64,000 bases of DNA from contig JADKFS010000001.1 of assembly GCA_016717335.1 (NCBI GenBank), positions 1,054,001 to 1,118,000 on the forward strand, given 5' to 3'. Under the pieces are notes generated by a model, which was not told the DNA's origin, ran no database searches, and saw only the letters and a list, made by a program, of their open reading frames with translations. How positions within the stretch are numbered: position 1 is the stretch's first letter; each line of letters starts with the position of its first letter. Positions 1-8,833 of the stretch are shown here, piece after piece. The position numbers and the translations under genes were made by a program. Source of the stretch: Candidatus Ribeiella danica (GTDB lineage Bacteria; Chloroflexota; Chloroflexia; Chloroflexales; Roseiflexaceae).

Positions 1-2772
1 CTCGCTGGGCCGCTGCGCGCTGTCGAGCACGAGGTAGCGCACGTTGTAGTAGCGCGCCAGCCGCAGGAACAGCTCGGGGTCAGTCGTGTTCGGAACCATC
101 ACGGCCGGCCGCTCGCTCTGCCAGTTGAACTGCCAGGGCAGGCGCGTCATCACGACATCGCCCGGCGCGCTGTTCTGGCGCAGCCAGGTGTACGCGTCGA
201 GATCGGCGGCGAGGATCTTGGGCTCGACTCGCACCTTGTTGGCAATATCGGGCCACGACGGCGTCACCACCAGCGCCAGCGCGATGATCACCAGCGCCAG
301 CCCGACCGGCGTCCAGCGGCCGTCGCCGATCGCCGCCACCCGGTCGTAGCCGCGCCAGAGCGCGTAGGCGGCCAGCAGCGCCATCCAGGGCATCAGCATC
401 ACAAAGTAGCGCTCTTCGCTGGCGTGCCAGTAGGTGATCAGGAACAGCGCGTACGGGCCGAAGGCGCACAGCAGCAGGGCGAGCAGGCGCCGCCGCGTCC
501 GCAGCGCGCCAAGCGTGCCGAGCAGCGCCAGCCAGGCGCCCATTGCGAACAGCAGCCGCGTGTCGCCGGTGTCGCCGTCGCTCTTGAAGCCGCTGAGGGT
601 GTCGCTCAGATCGAGCGGCAGGTTCGACCAGGGCGGCACCAGGTAGTCGCGGGCCCACTTGACCTGGCTCGCCATCTTCGCCAGGGTGCGATCGAAGCCG
701 TAGCGCAGGACCCAGCTGCGGTTGGGCAGATCGTCCTTGGCGGGCTCGGCCTTGAGCGAGTAGACACTGTAGATCTCATCCCAGCTGGTATACTCGATCA
801 CCCAGGCGTCACGGCTCTCGGTCGAGTAGAACGGCGCTTTGAAGAGCTCCAGGTTGCGGATCATGTAGGGCGAGAGGATCGCCAGGGCGATCGCGCCCCA
901 GAGAGCGACCGGCAGGATCTTGACTGTTAGGTTTTGGATTTTGGAGGAGCTCTTCCTAATTCGAGAATCCAGCATCCAAAATCGGATCAGCCAGAGGCCC
1001 ATGCCGAAGGCGATCAGCGCGCCGCTGCCGGGCTTCTGGAGCAGCATCAGGCCGGTCAGCACTGCCGAGCCGACCAACGACCAACGACCAACGACCATCG
1101 GCCAACGTTGTGCCGGGTCGTTGGTCCTTCGTCCTTCGTCCTTGGTCACGTAGCGATAGAGCAGGTAGATCGCGCCGAACGAGAACACCACGAACGCCAG
1201 ATCGCTGGTCACATAGATCACCAGCCGGAAGAACAGGTAGCTGGTGAGGATGACGATCGCGGCGGTGAGACCGACGCGGCGATCCCACAGGCGCGCGCCG
1301 GCCTGGTAGATCAGGAGCGCGAGCGCGGCCGTGAACAGCAGGTTCGGGATCTTGGCGGCCCAGGCGGTTGGGCCAAACAGCGCGAAGAACGGCGCGATCC
1401 AGACCGGCTGGAGCAGCGGCCAGGTCTCCTGCGGCCGGGTGACGCCATCGTAGAGCCGGTAGAACTGGGTCACGTAGTCGACCACCCAGCCGCGGCCGGC
1501 GACCAGGTTGCGGGCGACCACAGCGTTGTCGGCATAGTCGGCGTGCCCGACGTAGGGCAGGGCGGCGATCACGGTGGCCTCATAGCCGAGCCAGATCGCC
1601 ACGGACAGCGCCAGCAGCACCGGCGCGGCGCGGCGCGAGCGCAGCAGCGACACGAGCGCGTTGGAGAGCCGTGGCAGCCCCTCGCGCCCGCGCACGACGA
1701 TCAGCAGCAGCAGCCCCATGCCGAGCAGGCCGTACAGCAGCGAGTCGGGGAAGTTGTCGCTGAACACCCGCATGCCCGGAAGCTTGAAGGCGACGCTGGC
1801 ATGGGCGACCAGGAAAGCCAGCCAGGCAGCCACCAGCGCGACAAGGCCGTAGCTCATCGCGGAGCCGCGCGCGAAGCGCTGCAGCCCTTTGGCCAGCAGC
1901 CCGAGCAGCGCGGCGCGGCGCGCGTAGATCAGCAGAAGCACCAGCGCGCCCGAGAGCCAGGGCAGCAGCGCCACCGCCCAGGCGCGCGCCAGCGCCAGCC
2001 CGATCGCGGCGCCCGCGACCAGCAGCGTCGCCAGCACGAACGACAGCGTCGGCCGGCGGGTCAGCGCGAACAGCGCGAGCAGGCTGAGCGCACCGTCGAG
2101 CAGCAGCAGCGCCAGCGGCAGCAGCGGCGGCAGCACGAACGCGGCCGCCGGATCAGCGCCGCGCACGCTGATCGAGTCGAGCCGGATGCCCTTCGGCCGG
2201 GATGCGTCGGCGGCGGTGCGCGTGCTGGTAAAGGTATCGGAGGCCTGGATCGTCAGCGCGAGCGTGTCGCGGAAGCCGACGTCGGCGGGCACGCGAAAGG
2301 AGTACTCGGCCCACTGGCTGGACGGCGTGAACTGGTAGACCGGCACGCCGTTCGCCGTGACCGCGACCGTCGGCTGATCGGTGCGGCGGTTGAGGGCATC
2401 GGCGGGCCAGCCCTGCGCCCGCAGCGTCAGCGTGAGGTCGCCGGCGTCGCCCAGGCCGGGCAGAACGATCTCGGCCGTCTGGCGAGTCCAGCGGCTGCGA
2501 TCGCCGTTGGTGCCGGTCAGCTCGTCGCCGTAGAACGTGCGCGCGTCGGCCGCGCCGAGGCCCTGGCTGGCCGAAAGGAACAGCCGGTCGCCGGGCCAGC
2601 CGATGGCGATCTGCGAGGCGGGCGGCGCCTGGTAGGCGAGGAGGCCGGCCAGCAGCGCCAGCGCGAGGAGCAGCAGTAGACGGCGGTCGCGCAAAGAAAC
2701 GAGCGGGCCGCTCCTGGCTCCGCTCTGCGACGGCCACGCCGCTTGCTGTTGGCTTGCCGCTCCTGTACTCAC
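1..2772 (-). CDS. GT-C type membrane glycosyltransferase, C-terminus beyond window
   Basis: The reading frame is open from a GTG start at 2772 to the window edge, so the C-terminus is missing (about 924 residues visible). Residues 1-30 are polar, followed by a membrane helix (LLLLLALALLAGLLAY) and an extracytoplasmic beta-rich domain to about residue 205. Many hydrophobic helices then follow. After them comes a loop containing GHADYADNAVVARNL, the acidic first-loop signature typical of lipid-linked-sugar glycosyltransferases of the ArnT/PMT (GT39/GT83-like) superfamily. Likely role: transfer of sugar from a polyprenyl-phosphate donor at the outer face of the membrane. Substrate unknown. Two heptamer-repeat hairpins (931-986 and 1072-1147) are translated in frame as inter-helix loops. 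No operon partner is visible. The family assignment is by architecture and motif, not alignment. Confidence 0.75.
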   Translation of the reverse strand, partial: MSTGAASQQQAAWPSQSGARSGPLVSLRDRRLLLLLALALLAGLLAYQAPPASQIAIGWPGDRLFLSASQGLGAADARTFYGDELTGTNGDRSRWTRQTAEIVLPGLGDAGDLTLTLRAQGWPADALNRRTDQPTVAVTANGVPVYQFTPSSQWAEYSFRVPADVGFRDTLALTIQASDTFTSTRTAADASRPKGIRLDSISVRGADPAAAFVLPPLLPLALLLLDGALSLLALFALTRRPTLSFVLATLLVAGAAIGLALARAWAVALLPWLSGALVLLLIYARRAALLGLLAKGLQRFARGSAMSYGLVALVAAWLAFLVAHASVAFKLPGMRVFSDNFPDSLLYGLLGMGLLLLIVVRGREGLPRLSNALVSLLRSRRAAPVLLALSVAIWLGYEATVIAALPYVGHADYADNAVVARNLVAGRGWVVDYVTQFYRLYDGVTRPQETWPLLQPVWIAPFFALFGPTAWAAKIPNLLFTAALALLIYQAGARLWDRRVGLTAAIVILTSYLFFRLVIYVTSDLAFVVFSFGAIYLLYRYVTKDEGRRTNDPAQRWPMVVGRWSLVGSAVLTGLMLLQKPGSGALIAFGMGLWLIRFWMLDSRIRKSSSKIQNLTVKILPVALWGAIALAILSPYMIRNLELFKAPFYSTESRDAWVIEYTSWDEIYSVYSLKAEPAKDDLPNRSWVLRYGFDRTLAKMASQVKWARDYLVPPWSNLPLDLSDTLSGFKSDGDTGDTRLLFAMGAWLALLGTLGALRTRRRLLALLLCAFGPYALFLITYWHASEERYFVMLMPWMALLAAYALWRGYDRVAAIGDGRWTPVGLALVIIALALVVTPSWPDIANKVRVEPKILAADLDAYTWLRQNSAPGDVVMTRLPWQFNWQSERPAVMVPNTTDPELFLRLARYYNVRYLVLDSAQRPSE
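931..986. repeat. heptamer-repeat hairpin inside glycosyltransferase gene
   Basis: The left arm repeats the heptamer ggatttt and the right arm carries its complement (ccaaaatc). The element is read through in frame by the glycosyltransferase as a basic, polar loop. Confidence 0.7.
1072..1147. repeat. heptamer-repeat hairpin inside glycosyltransferase gene
   Basis: Three to four copies of gaccaac on the left and ggtccttcgtcc-type copies on the right form an imperfect inverted repeat. In the host protein it encodes a polar stretch (KDEGRRTNDPAQRW) between two membrane helices. Confidence 0.8.
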
Positions 2773-2954
2773 GGCGTTATTATACCGCGAGTCACAATGG
2801 TGGGAAAATGAACGGAGTGTGATACATCTGAAAGGCCTGGGGTCTGGACACCGGCACAGAATGTGCTAAAATAACGGAGTTGTCATTATCGCGCACGAAA
2901 TGTTCATAAAACAGCGGGCGATGCCGCCCGCGCCCTTGAGGAGAGGAAGCCACT

Positions 2955-3179
2955 ATGTCTGTAGTTGAGCTGGACGTCCTTATTGACCGGCTCCTTCCAC
3001 AGATTCTTGCCGACCGCGATCTTGGCGACGGGCGCACCTTCACTCGATTACACCTGAGCCATCTGTGGGCACTGAGCTGTCTTCACGCCGGCGAGTGCTA
3101 CGACGAGGAGATCCTCGCGAAGCGAGTGATCAAGCATCTGCCCCCCCAGGTGCTGGTAGCACGCGAGGCGGCAGTCTAG
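2955..3179 (+). CDS. small hypothetical protein (74 aa)
   Basis: A 74-residue protein starting MSVVELDVLIDRLLPQILAD, with a strong GGAGAGGA ribosome site 8-10 bases before the ATG and a rho-independent terminator 25 bases after the stop. Those two signals are the main reason to accept it. It is soluble, mostly alpha-helical by composition, has two cysteines (SCLHAGEC) about five residues apart, and no membrane segment. I do not recognise the family. It stands alone, divergent from the glycosyltransferase upstream. A TAAAAT hexamer at about 2870 could be its -10 box. Confidence 0.7.
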   Translation: MSVVELDVLIDRLLPQILADRDLGDGRTFTRLHLSHLWALSCLHAGECYDEEILAKRVIKHLPPQVLVAREAAV

Positions 3180-3203
3180 GCCGATAGGGCGGTAGCGACG
3201 CGA

Positions 3204-3232
3204 GGCGGTCCCGCAAAGGGAGCCGCCTTTTA
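3204..3232 (+). terminator. rho-independent terminator
   Basis: GGCGGTCCC pairs with GGGAGCCGCC (one bulge) around a 5-base loop, followed by TTTTAT. It ends the 74-residue small gene. Confidence 0.8.
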
Positions 3233-3294
3233 TGTTGCCTGCGGCTAGGCGGCTCTAGTGCAAGGTTCCGGACGTTCGTGTCGGGTTTGGTCTG

Positions 3295-3360
3295 CCACGA
3301 TCGGTTGTGCGGTTCTGCAGTTCCGTGGCCACAGAACCACAAGAACCGCAGAACCAACGG
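3295..3360. repeat. imperfect heptamer-repeat hairpin in intergenic DNA
   Basis: The left arm (cggttgtgcggttctgcag) is complementary to the right arm built of agaacca/cagaacc units. The rest of 3233-3482 shows no gene or other signal. Confidence 0.55.
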
Positions 3361-3482
3361 GCGACAACCAGCAACGAACGTCTGGAAAGCTGTACTAGTG
3401 GTCCACCACAGTGATAAGGGGGTGGCCTTCTGATGTCTTGGCTGCTTTGCGTGAGCTATATTTCACCGGCGATCGAGAGCTA

Positions 3483-4247
3483 TCAGCAGCGCTCGACCAG
3501 GACGCGCAGGGCGCTCGTCACCGCGGCGGGCCGCTCGATCATGAGCATGTGGCCCGCGCCCGGCGCCAGGGTCAGCCGGGCGTCGGCGAGCGCGTCGCGC
3601 AGCGCCTCGCCGTACTTGAGCGGCGTCATGCGATCCTCGGCGCCGCAGACCAGCTCGACCGGGCAGCGGATCTCCGCGAGGCGCGCGCGCACGTCGAAGC
3701 CGTCGCAGGCCAGGAAGTCGCCGTGATAGACCGCCGGGTCGCACAGGGCGTACGACTGCTCGGCTTTGGCGCGCAGCGCGGGCGGCGCCGAAGCGGCGTA
3801 GGAGAGCGCGACGATCGTGCGGATGGTGGCGGGCAGATCGCGCGCGAAGCCATCGAGGATGTCCGTCGCCACGCGCATACGGGCGCCGGCGCCGACGAGC
3901 CCGAGGCCGGATACGCGATCCGGCCGCTCCAGCGCGAGCCACAGGGCGATCGCGCCGCCCATCGAGTGCCCGGCCAGCGCGACACGATCGAGGCCGCAGG
4001 CGTCCATAAACTGCAGCACCGCCGCGCCATACGCCGGGATGCTCGCCCGCCCCGGCAGCGCCGAGCGGCCGTGACCGGGCAGATCGAGCGTGAAAACGCG
4101 TGCGCTGTCGGCCAGATCGCGCAGCTGGTAGCCCCAGTGCTGGTGTGTGCCGCCGGCGCCGTGCAGGCAGAGCAGCAGCGGGCCGGATGCGCCGCGCTGC
4201 GCGTAGAACAGCTGGCCGGCCGCGGTTGTCAGGATCGGCATCGCCAA
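3483..4247 (-). CDS. alpha/beta-hydrolase
   Basis: 254-residue single-domain alpha/beta-hydrolase. The oxyanion-hole motif HGAGG lies at residues 29-33 and the nucleophile elbow GHSMGG has Ser95. Asp205 (CGAEDRMTP) and His233 (GAGHMLMIERP) complete the triad. Likely a soluble esterase or C-C hydrolase of the BioH/MhpC type; the substrate cannot be read from the sequence. The start codon lies 6 bases after the stop of the upstream histidine kinase gene on the same strand, so the two are probably cotranscribed, although no functional link is obvious. Length is normal for the family and all key residues are present. Confidence 0.85.
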   Translation of the reverse strand: MAMPILTTAAGQLFYAQRGASGPLLLCLHGAGGTHQHWGYQLRDLADSARVFTLDLPGHGRSALPGRASIPAYGAAVLQFMDACGLDRVALAGHSMGGAIALWLALERPDRVSGLGLVGAGARMRVATDILDGFARDLPATIRTIVALSYAASAPPALRAKAEQSYALCDPAVYHGDFLACDGFDVRARLAEIRCPVELVCGAEDRMTPLKYGEALRDALADARLTLAPGAGHMLMIERPAAVTSALRVLVERC

Positions 4248-4253
4248 GTCCTT

Positions 4254-5744
4254 CTACATACCGACGAAGCGCGCGCGCTCCTCGCCGGCAGGCACACCCT
4301 CGGTCGGTGTGACGGCCGGAAGCGCCACGCACATCGTCGAGCCGGCCGGGCCGCTGTGCGCCAGCCAGATCTGGCCGCCGAGCGCCTCGATATCGCGCCG
4401 CGCGATGCTGAGGCCCAGGCCTGCGCCTGGTGTGGCCGCGAGAGCGCGCGTGCTGCTGCCGCGGTAGAACGCCGCGAACAGCCGGTCGCGCTCGTCGTGC
4501 GGGATGCCCGGCCCCTCGTCGGAGATGCTCATGACGGCGAGGCCATCGTGGTACAGCGCCTCGATCGTCACGGTGCCGCTCTCGCTATAGCGCACGGCGT
4601 TGTCGATAACCTCGTGCAGGGCGCGGTGCAGGCTGGGCACGTGGCCCCAGGCCGCCAGATCGGGCCGCACGCGCATGTCGAAGCGCACGCCCTTGGCCTC
4701 GGCGATCGGGCGGTACTCCTCGACAATCTTGTCGAGCAGCGCCGCGAGCGTGACCGCGACCAGCGCGACGTGCTGCCCATCGGCCGGCGGCGTGAGCCGC
4801 AGATCGAACTCAAGCACGCGATCGACCAGCGCCTGCAGCTGCGCCACGCCGACGTGCGTGACGTGCGCCATCGCCGGCGGCATCCCCGGCTGCCGCGACA
4901 GCAGCTGCATCGCCAGGCTCAGGCTGGTGAGCGGCGTGCGCAGCTCGTGGCCCACGCTCTGAATGAACTCGTCCTTCATCTGATCGAGCTGGCGGAGCTG
5001 CTGGTTCAGCCGGGCGATCTTGGTGTAGGCGCGCGCGTTTTCCAGCGCGCTCGCGACCGCCGGGGCCAGCATCAGTAGAATGCTGATCACCCGCAGCGGG
5101 TAGAGCAGGCCGCTCTGCGGCGCCCCGCAGCCGTAGATGCCGACCAGGCGCTCGCCAACCCGCAGCGGGATGACCAGCCGAACCCCCTGAGCCGCGATTG
5201 GCGACCAGTCGACGTCGGCGTCCGACTGCGCCGGCACCAGCAGGTACGAAGGAGTCGCGGCGAGCTGGCGCGCGGTGGCGCCGCTGATGAGCAGCACCAT
5301 CTCAAGGCTCGCGCGCGGGCGGCCCACCACCACGAACGCTTGGTCGTCGGGAGGCTCGAGCATCCAGAGCGTCGCAGTCTGCAGGCGCAGGCGCTGCGGG
5401 AGGTCATCGACAAGGAGCGCGTGGAGCCCCTCGGGGCTGATCGTGTGGCTGAGCGCCGCGCCCATATCGCGCAGCAGCTCCTGGCTGCTCTGCCACTCGC
5501 GGCGCATCATACGGCTGATCAGCAGGCCGACCCGATTTCGGAGAGGGACAACCAGCATCGCGACCAGGATGGTCGCGATCAGATGACCAAGCGGCGCCCC
5601 CGACGTATCGAGGCGTGGGACCAGCAGCCCGATCAGGATCAGGTAGAGTAGGCTCAGCAGCAGAACCAGCACGCCGATGGTGAGCGCTTTCCCAATCCAA
5701 CGGGCACGCCAATCCACGCCGACCAACGTGGTCTTCCCTTGCAC
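4254..5744 (-). CDS. membrane GAF-domain histidine kinase
   Basis: 496 residues. Two membrane helices lie at about 20-43 and 52-70. A GAF-like domain spans about 90-245. The HisKA segment has the H-box QSVGHELRTPLTSL (phosphoacceptor His near residue 266), and the HATPase_c domain has VIDNAVRYS (N box), DEGPGIP (G1) and GAGLGLSIA (G2). The protein should autophosphorylate and pass phosphate to an unidentified response regulator; none is adjacent, so it is an orphan kinase. It sits 6 bases upstream of the alpha/beta-hydrolase gene. Chloroflexota genomes carry many GAF kinases of this layout. The signal sensed is unknown. Confidence 0.9.
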   Translation of the reverse strand: MQGKTTLVGVDWRARWIGKALTIGVLVLLLSLLYLILIGLLVPRLDTSGAPLGHLIATILVAMLVVPLRNRVGLLISRMMRREWQSSQELLRDMGAALSHTISPEGLHALLVDDLPQRLRLQTATLWMLEPPDDQAFVVVGRPRASLEMVLLISGATARQLAATPSYLLVPAQSDADVDWSPIAAQGVRLVIPLRVGERLVGIYGCGAPQSGLLYPLRVISILLMLAPAVASALENARAYTKIARLNQQLRQLDQMKDEFIQSVGHELRTPLTSLSLAMQLLSRQPGMPPAMAHVTHVGVAQLQALVDRVLEFDLRLTPPADGQHVALVAVTLAALLDKIVEEYRPIAEAKGVRFDMRVRPDLAAWGHVPSLHRALHEVIDNAVRYSESGTVTIEALYHDGLAVMSISDEGPGIPHDERDRLFAAFYRGSSTRALAATPGAGLGLSIARRDIEALGGQIWLAHSGPAGSTMCVALPAVTPTEGVPAGEERARFVGM

Positions 5745-5828
5745 CTGACATCCCCCTCGTGAATCGCTCTGCTAGATTGAACGCTCGCATGAGGGGTAAA
5801 AGATACGGAAATCGCGCGGCACGCGTCA

Positions 5829-6995
5829 TCACCAGGCGGCGCGGAGCATGTCCAGTGCCTCTTCGTACGAGGCCAGCCGCGGGTTGGTGAACATCGAGCC
5901 CTCGACGATCGTCGCCTCGGCCATAGCGGGCAGCGCGTCCTCGGGCACGCCGACATCGCGCAGGCGGATCGGCAGCCCGCACTCGGCGGCCAGCGCGCTC
6001 ACGGCCGCGACCCCATCCTCGATCACGTCGTCCTCCGGCCGCCCGCCGGCGTTGACGCCCATGGCGCGGGCGATCCGGGAGTAGCGGTTCGGCACGACGA
6101 CGCTGTTGAAGCGCATCCCGTGCGGCAGCAGGATCGCGATCAGGCTGCCGTGGTGCACGTGGAAGGCCGCGCCGATCGAGTGCGCGGCGGCGTGGACGAT
6201 GCCGACATTCCCGCCCTGGAAGCCGCTGGAGAACGCGACGCCGGCGATGCAGGAGGCCACCATCATCTGGCCGCGCGCCTCCATGTCGTCGCCGGTAAAG
6301 GTCGCGTCGCGCAGATGGTTCGAGATCATATCGATCGCCTGCAGCGCCAGGCTATCGGTGATCGGGTTGTTGCCGGTGCCGACCAGCGCCTCGATCGCGT
6401 GGCTCAGCGCGTCGATGCCGGTGGCCGCGGTCAGGTGCGGCGGCAGCGTGCGGGTCATCTCGGGGTCGAGCACGGCCAGATCGGGCGCCAGCACCGGGCT
6501 GACGAACAGCAGCTTGACGCCGGCCGCCTCATCGCGAATGACCGACGCCCACGTCACCTCCGAGCCGGTGCCGGCGGTGGTCGGGATGGCGATCATCGGC
6601 AGCAGCGGCCGGGTCAGCAGGTTGGCGCCCTCATAGTCGTGCAGATTGCCGCCCTCGGAGAGCAAGATCCGCACGGCCTTAGCCGTGTCGATCGGCGAGC
6701 CGCCGCCGACGCCGATGATCAGGTCGGCCTGAGCCTCACGGGCCTGCGCGGCGGCCTGCTCGACCGTGGTGACCTCCGAGTCGGCCGGCACGTCGGTGAA
6801 GGTGCCGACGACCTCGATCGGGCTCTGCAGGCTGTCGCGCACGCGGTCGAGCAGGCCGGCCTGCTCGACGCCCTTGTCCGTGACGATAAAGGCGCGCCGG
6901 GCGCCCATCGCCTCGACCTCATTACTCATCTCGCGGACTAGGCCGGGCTTGTAGAGTACGCGCGTCCGGAGCTGGAATTCAAAGAAATCGACCAT
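5829..6995 (-). CDS. iron-containing alcohol dehydrogenase
   Basis: 388 residues, full length for group III (iron-dependent) alcohol dehydrogenases. The NAD(P)-binding segment holds GGGSPIDTAKAV near residue 100, followed by TTAGTGSEVTWASV. The metal-site region contains DALSHAIEALV and the histidine-rich HHGSLIAILLPHG. It catalyses NAD(P)-dependent interconversion of an alcohol and an aldehyde or ketone; exact substrate unknown (close families include methanol, lactaldehyde and 1,3-propanediol dehydrogenases). It is monocistronic, followed after 84 bases by the kinase gene. The ATG is preceded by GGAGCAAACC, a plausible ribosome site. Confidence 0.9.
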   Translation of the reverse strand: MVDFFEFQLRTRVLYKPGLVREMSNEVEAMGARRAFIVTDKGVEQAGLLDRVRDSLQSPIEVVGTFTDVPADSEVTTVEQAAAQAREAQADLIIGVGGGSPIDTAKAVRILLSEGGNLHDYEGANLLTRPLLPMIAIPTTAGTGSEVTWASVIRDEAAGVKLLFVSPVLAPDLAVLDPEMTRTLPPHLTAATGIDALSHAIEALVGTGNNPITDSLALQAIDMISNHLRDATFTGDDMEARGQMMVASCIAGVAFSSGFQGGNVGIVHAAAHSIGAAFHVHHGSLIAILLPHGMRFNSVVVPNRYSRIARAMGVNAGGRPEDDVIEDGVAAVSALAAECGLPIRLRDVGVPEDALPAMAEATIVEGSMFTNPRLASYEEALDMLRAAW

Positions 6996-7075
6996 GGTTT
7001 GCTCCTATGTACAGCTCAAATATGAGCTATGGTCTACTCATTATTCTGCAATATCTTCTTCGTTTTACTCAGGCC

Positions 7076-7287
7076 CTGTCTGAAAAGCAGGGAGTGCGAG
7101 GAGCTGCGCCCCCGCGCACCCCTCTTTGGTCGGTCGCGGCCACGCACGTGGCCGCGACCGACCAAAAAAAGAAGATACTTGGAGGGACGAAGTCCCTCCA
7201 AACCACCCTTATGTGTGGCCGCTCCTGGACAAGCAAAGAAGATTGTTGGAAAGGACGAAGTCCCTTCAGGCCACCCTTTTCAGACAG
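7076..7287. mobile_element. MITE-like element with 12-bp terminal inverted repeats
   Basis: The 212-bp element is bounded by CTGTCTGAAAAG at 7076-7087 and its exact complement at 7276-7287. Inside are three hairpins: a perfect one around ggtcggtcgcggcc, ggagggac/gtccctcc, and a weaker copy of the last. It has no coding capacity. The ends and several internal blocks match the element at 42394-42517, which makes this a family. No clear target-site duplication is visible. Confidence 0.7.
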
Positions 7288-7296
7288 ACTCTCGCG

Positions 7297-8559
7297 TCAC
7301 GGGGTAGGCTCGTCCAGGCCGGCGCGCACGGTCCGCAGCATCGCGCGGCAGCTGATCGCGTACTCGGCCAGGTCCTGATCGCCCTGGGCGCGCGCGCCGG
7401 CCGCGAGGCCGAACAGGGCGTCCTGGGCGGCGTCGGTGAGCAGGATCGGGTTCTCGGCGATCACATCGGCGATCGCGTCTTCGCCGTCGGCCTCGAGCAG
7501 GGCGCGTACGGCCTGCAGCAGCATATCCTGGCCGCCGACGCGCGCGCGCAGCTCGGCCAGCGTCTCGCGGTGCATTTCGACCACGCGGGCCAGCCGCTCG
7601 TTGCCCTCGTCCAGCGCCGCGTCGGCGCGCGCGGCCAGCTCTGCGTCGGCCCACTCCTCCAGCAGCGCGGGGTAATCGCGGGCCGCGGCGGCCAGGTCAT
7701 CGGGCGATGCCGCGTGCAGCAGCGCCTGGTAGGCCGCGTCGGAGAGGCTCGCGTCCTGTGTCGGAGGCTCGACACTCTCGGGGGCGGGAGCGGCGGCGGA
7801 AGCGGCGGCGGGGTCGCCGGGCGCGGGCTGCCGATCGCCGGGCACCGGCCGGCCGGCGCGCAGCTGGGCCAGGGTCGCGCGCACCTCGCGCAGCGCCGCG
7901 GCCACGTCGCGCTGACCTTCGTTGTAGGCAAGCTCGGCCAGCTGGTGGACGATCGAGTCGCCCTCGTCGGTCAGCAGCTGCGGGTGCATCGCCACGATCG
8001 CCTCGAACTGGGCCGCGCTATCGGCGGACACCAGCGCCCGGACGGCCTCGAGCAGCGTCGTCTGGTCGTCCGGGGCGGCGGCCGGGGCGGGCGATGCGGG
8101 GGCCTCTCTTCGCACCGGCTCCGGCTCGGGCTGGATCGCGCCCTTCGGCTCAGCCGGGCGGCGGTGGCGCTCGCGCCGCAGGATGGCGCGGCGAACCCCA
8201 TCGACCTCGTGCTCGACCTGCACATCGCCGAGGTAGGGCCGGCGCTCCTCTTCGGGAATGCTGCCGACCAGCAGGTAGAGCAGCGACTGGGCCCGCTCGC
8301 GCCAGGCGTGCTCCTCGACGTCGGCCGGCACGGCGAAGTAGACCCGCCGGCTGGACGCATCGTGGAACAGCAGTGGCGCGCCGGCCGGCCCCTCGTGGCC
8401 GCAGTGCGGGCAGGCGACCGTGTTGAGCGCGCCGTCGCGCAGGGCCTGGGCCAGGTCGGGCCGCTCGGCGGCCTCGACCAAGATCCAGACATCGGCATCG
8501 AAGGGCGCGAGACACGCGGGGCAGGTGAGCCGCGCGCGCTCGCTGTATGAGATCGGCAT
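7297..8559 (-). CDS. CpXC-domain protein
   Basis: 420 residues from the ATG at 8559. The N-terminal CpXC domain starts MPISYSERARLTCPACLAPF and has a second CPHCGHEG pair near residue 70, suggesting a bound zinc. A proline/alanine-rich linker follows, then helical repeats of the form LLEAVRALVSADSAAQFEAI / LLQAVRALLEADGEDAI, at least three related copies to the C-terminus. The function of CpXC proteins is not established. The in-frame upstream extension to 8661 is rejected because it is low-complexity arginine. A TATAGT hexamer ends about 7 bases before the ATG, which suggests a leaderless or nearly leaderless transcript. The stop lies 9 bases from the MITE-like element. Confidence 0.75.
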   Translation of the reverse strand: MPISYSERARLTCPACLAPFDADVWILVEAAERPDLAQALRDGALNTVACPHCGHEGPAGAPLLFHDASSRRVYFAVPADVEEHAWRERAQSLLYLLVGSIPEEERRPYLGDVQVEHEVDGVRRAILRRERHRRPAEPKGAIQPEPEPVRREAPASPAPAAAPDDQTTLLEAVRALVSADSAAQFEAIVAMHPQLLTDEGDSIVHQLAELAYNEGQRDVAAALREVRATLAQLRAGRPVPGDRQPAPGDPAAASAAAPAPESVEPPTQDASLSDAAYQALLHAASPDDLAAAARDYPALLEEWADAELAARADAALDEGNERLARVVEMHRETLAELRARVGGQDMLLQAVRALLEADGEDAIADVIAENPILLTDAAQDALFGLAAGARAQGDQDLAEYAISCRAMLRTVRAGLDEPTP

Positions 8560-8777
8560 AACACCACTATAAAGTCGCAGGTCGCCGGCCAAGCGCCGCA
8601 AGCCCGGCGCGGGCCGCCTACGACGGCATCGCAAGAGCGTATCCAGCACATTGTATCCCAAGCGGCGGCTGAGTCAAGAGCGCCGCTGGGCGTGGGCGCA
8701 GCAGCGCCAATCATGAACCCCTCGCCGCGCGGGGAGGGGCCAGGAGAGGGGGGGCGCCCACCGCGCGCGCACACGAA

Positions 8778-8812
8778 GGGGCGCCCGGCCGCTCGCTGCG
8801 GCCGGGCGCCCC
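8778..8812 (-). terminator. strong hairpin terminator of the acyl-CoA ligase gene
   Basis: A perfect 15-bp stem (GGGGCGCCCGGCCGC and its complement) with a 5-base loop lies 21 bases after the ligase stop codon. No clear T tract follows, so termination efficiency is uncertain. Confidence 0.6.
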
Positions 8813-8833
8813 GATCGGTTGAGTGACGAGCCG

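Noticed and set aside
934..2679. A 581-codon open frame on the plus strand opposite the first glycosyltransferase
   Set aside because: It is rich in Arg, Gln, Glu and His in the way of antisense frames in GC-rich DNA, has no domain motif, and the minus-strand frame encodes a clear membrane protein.
3411..5078. A 555-codon plus-strand frame opposite the hydrolase and kinase genes
   Set aside because: Low-complexity arginine/alanine-rich antisense translation; both minus-strand genes carry complete family motifs.
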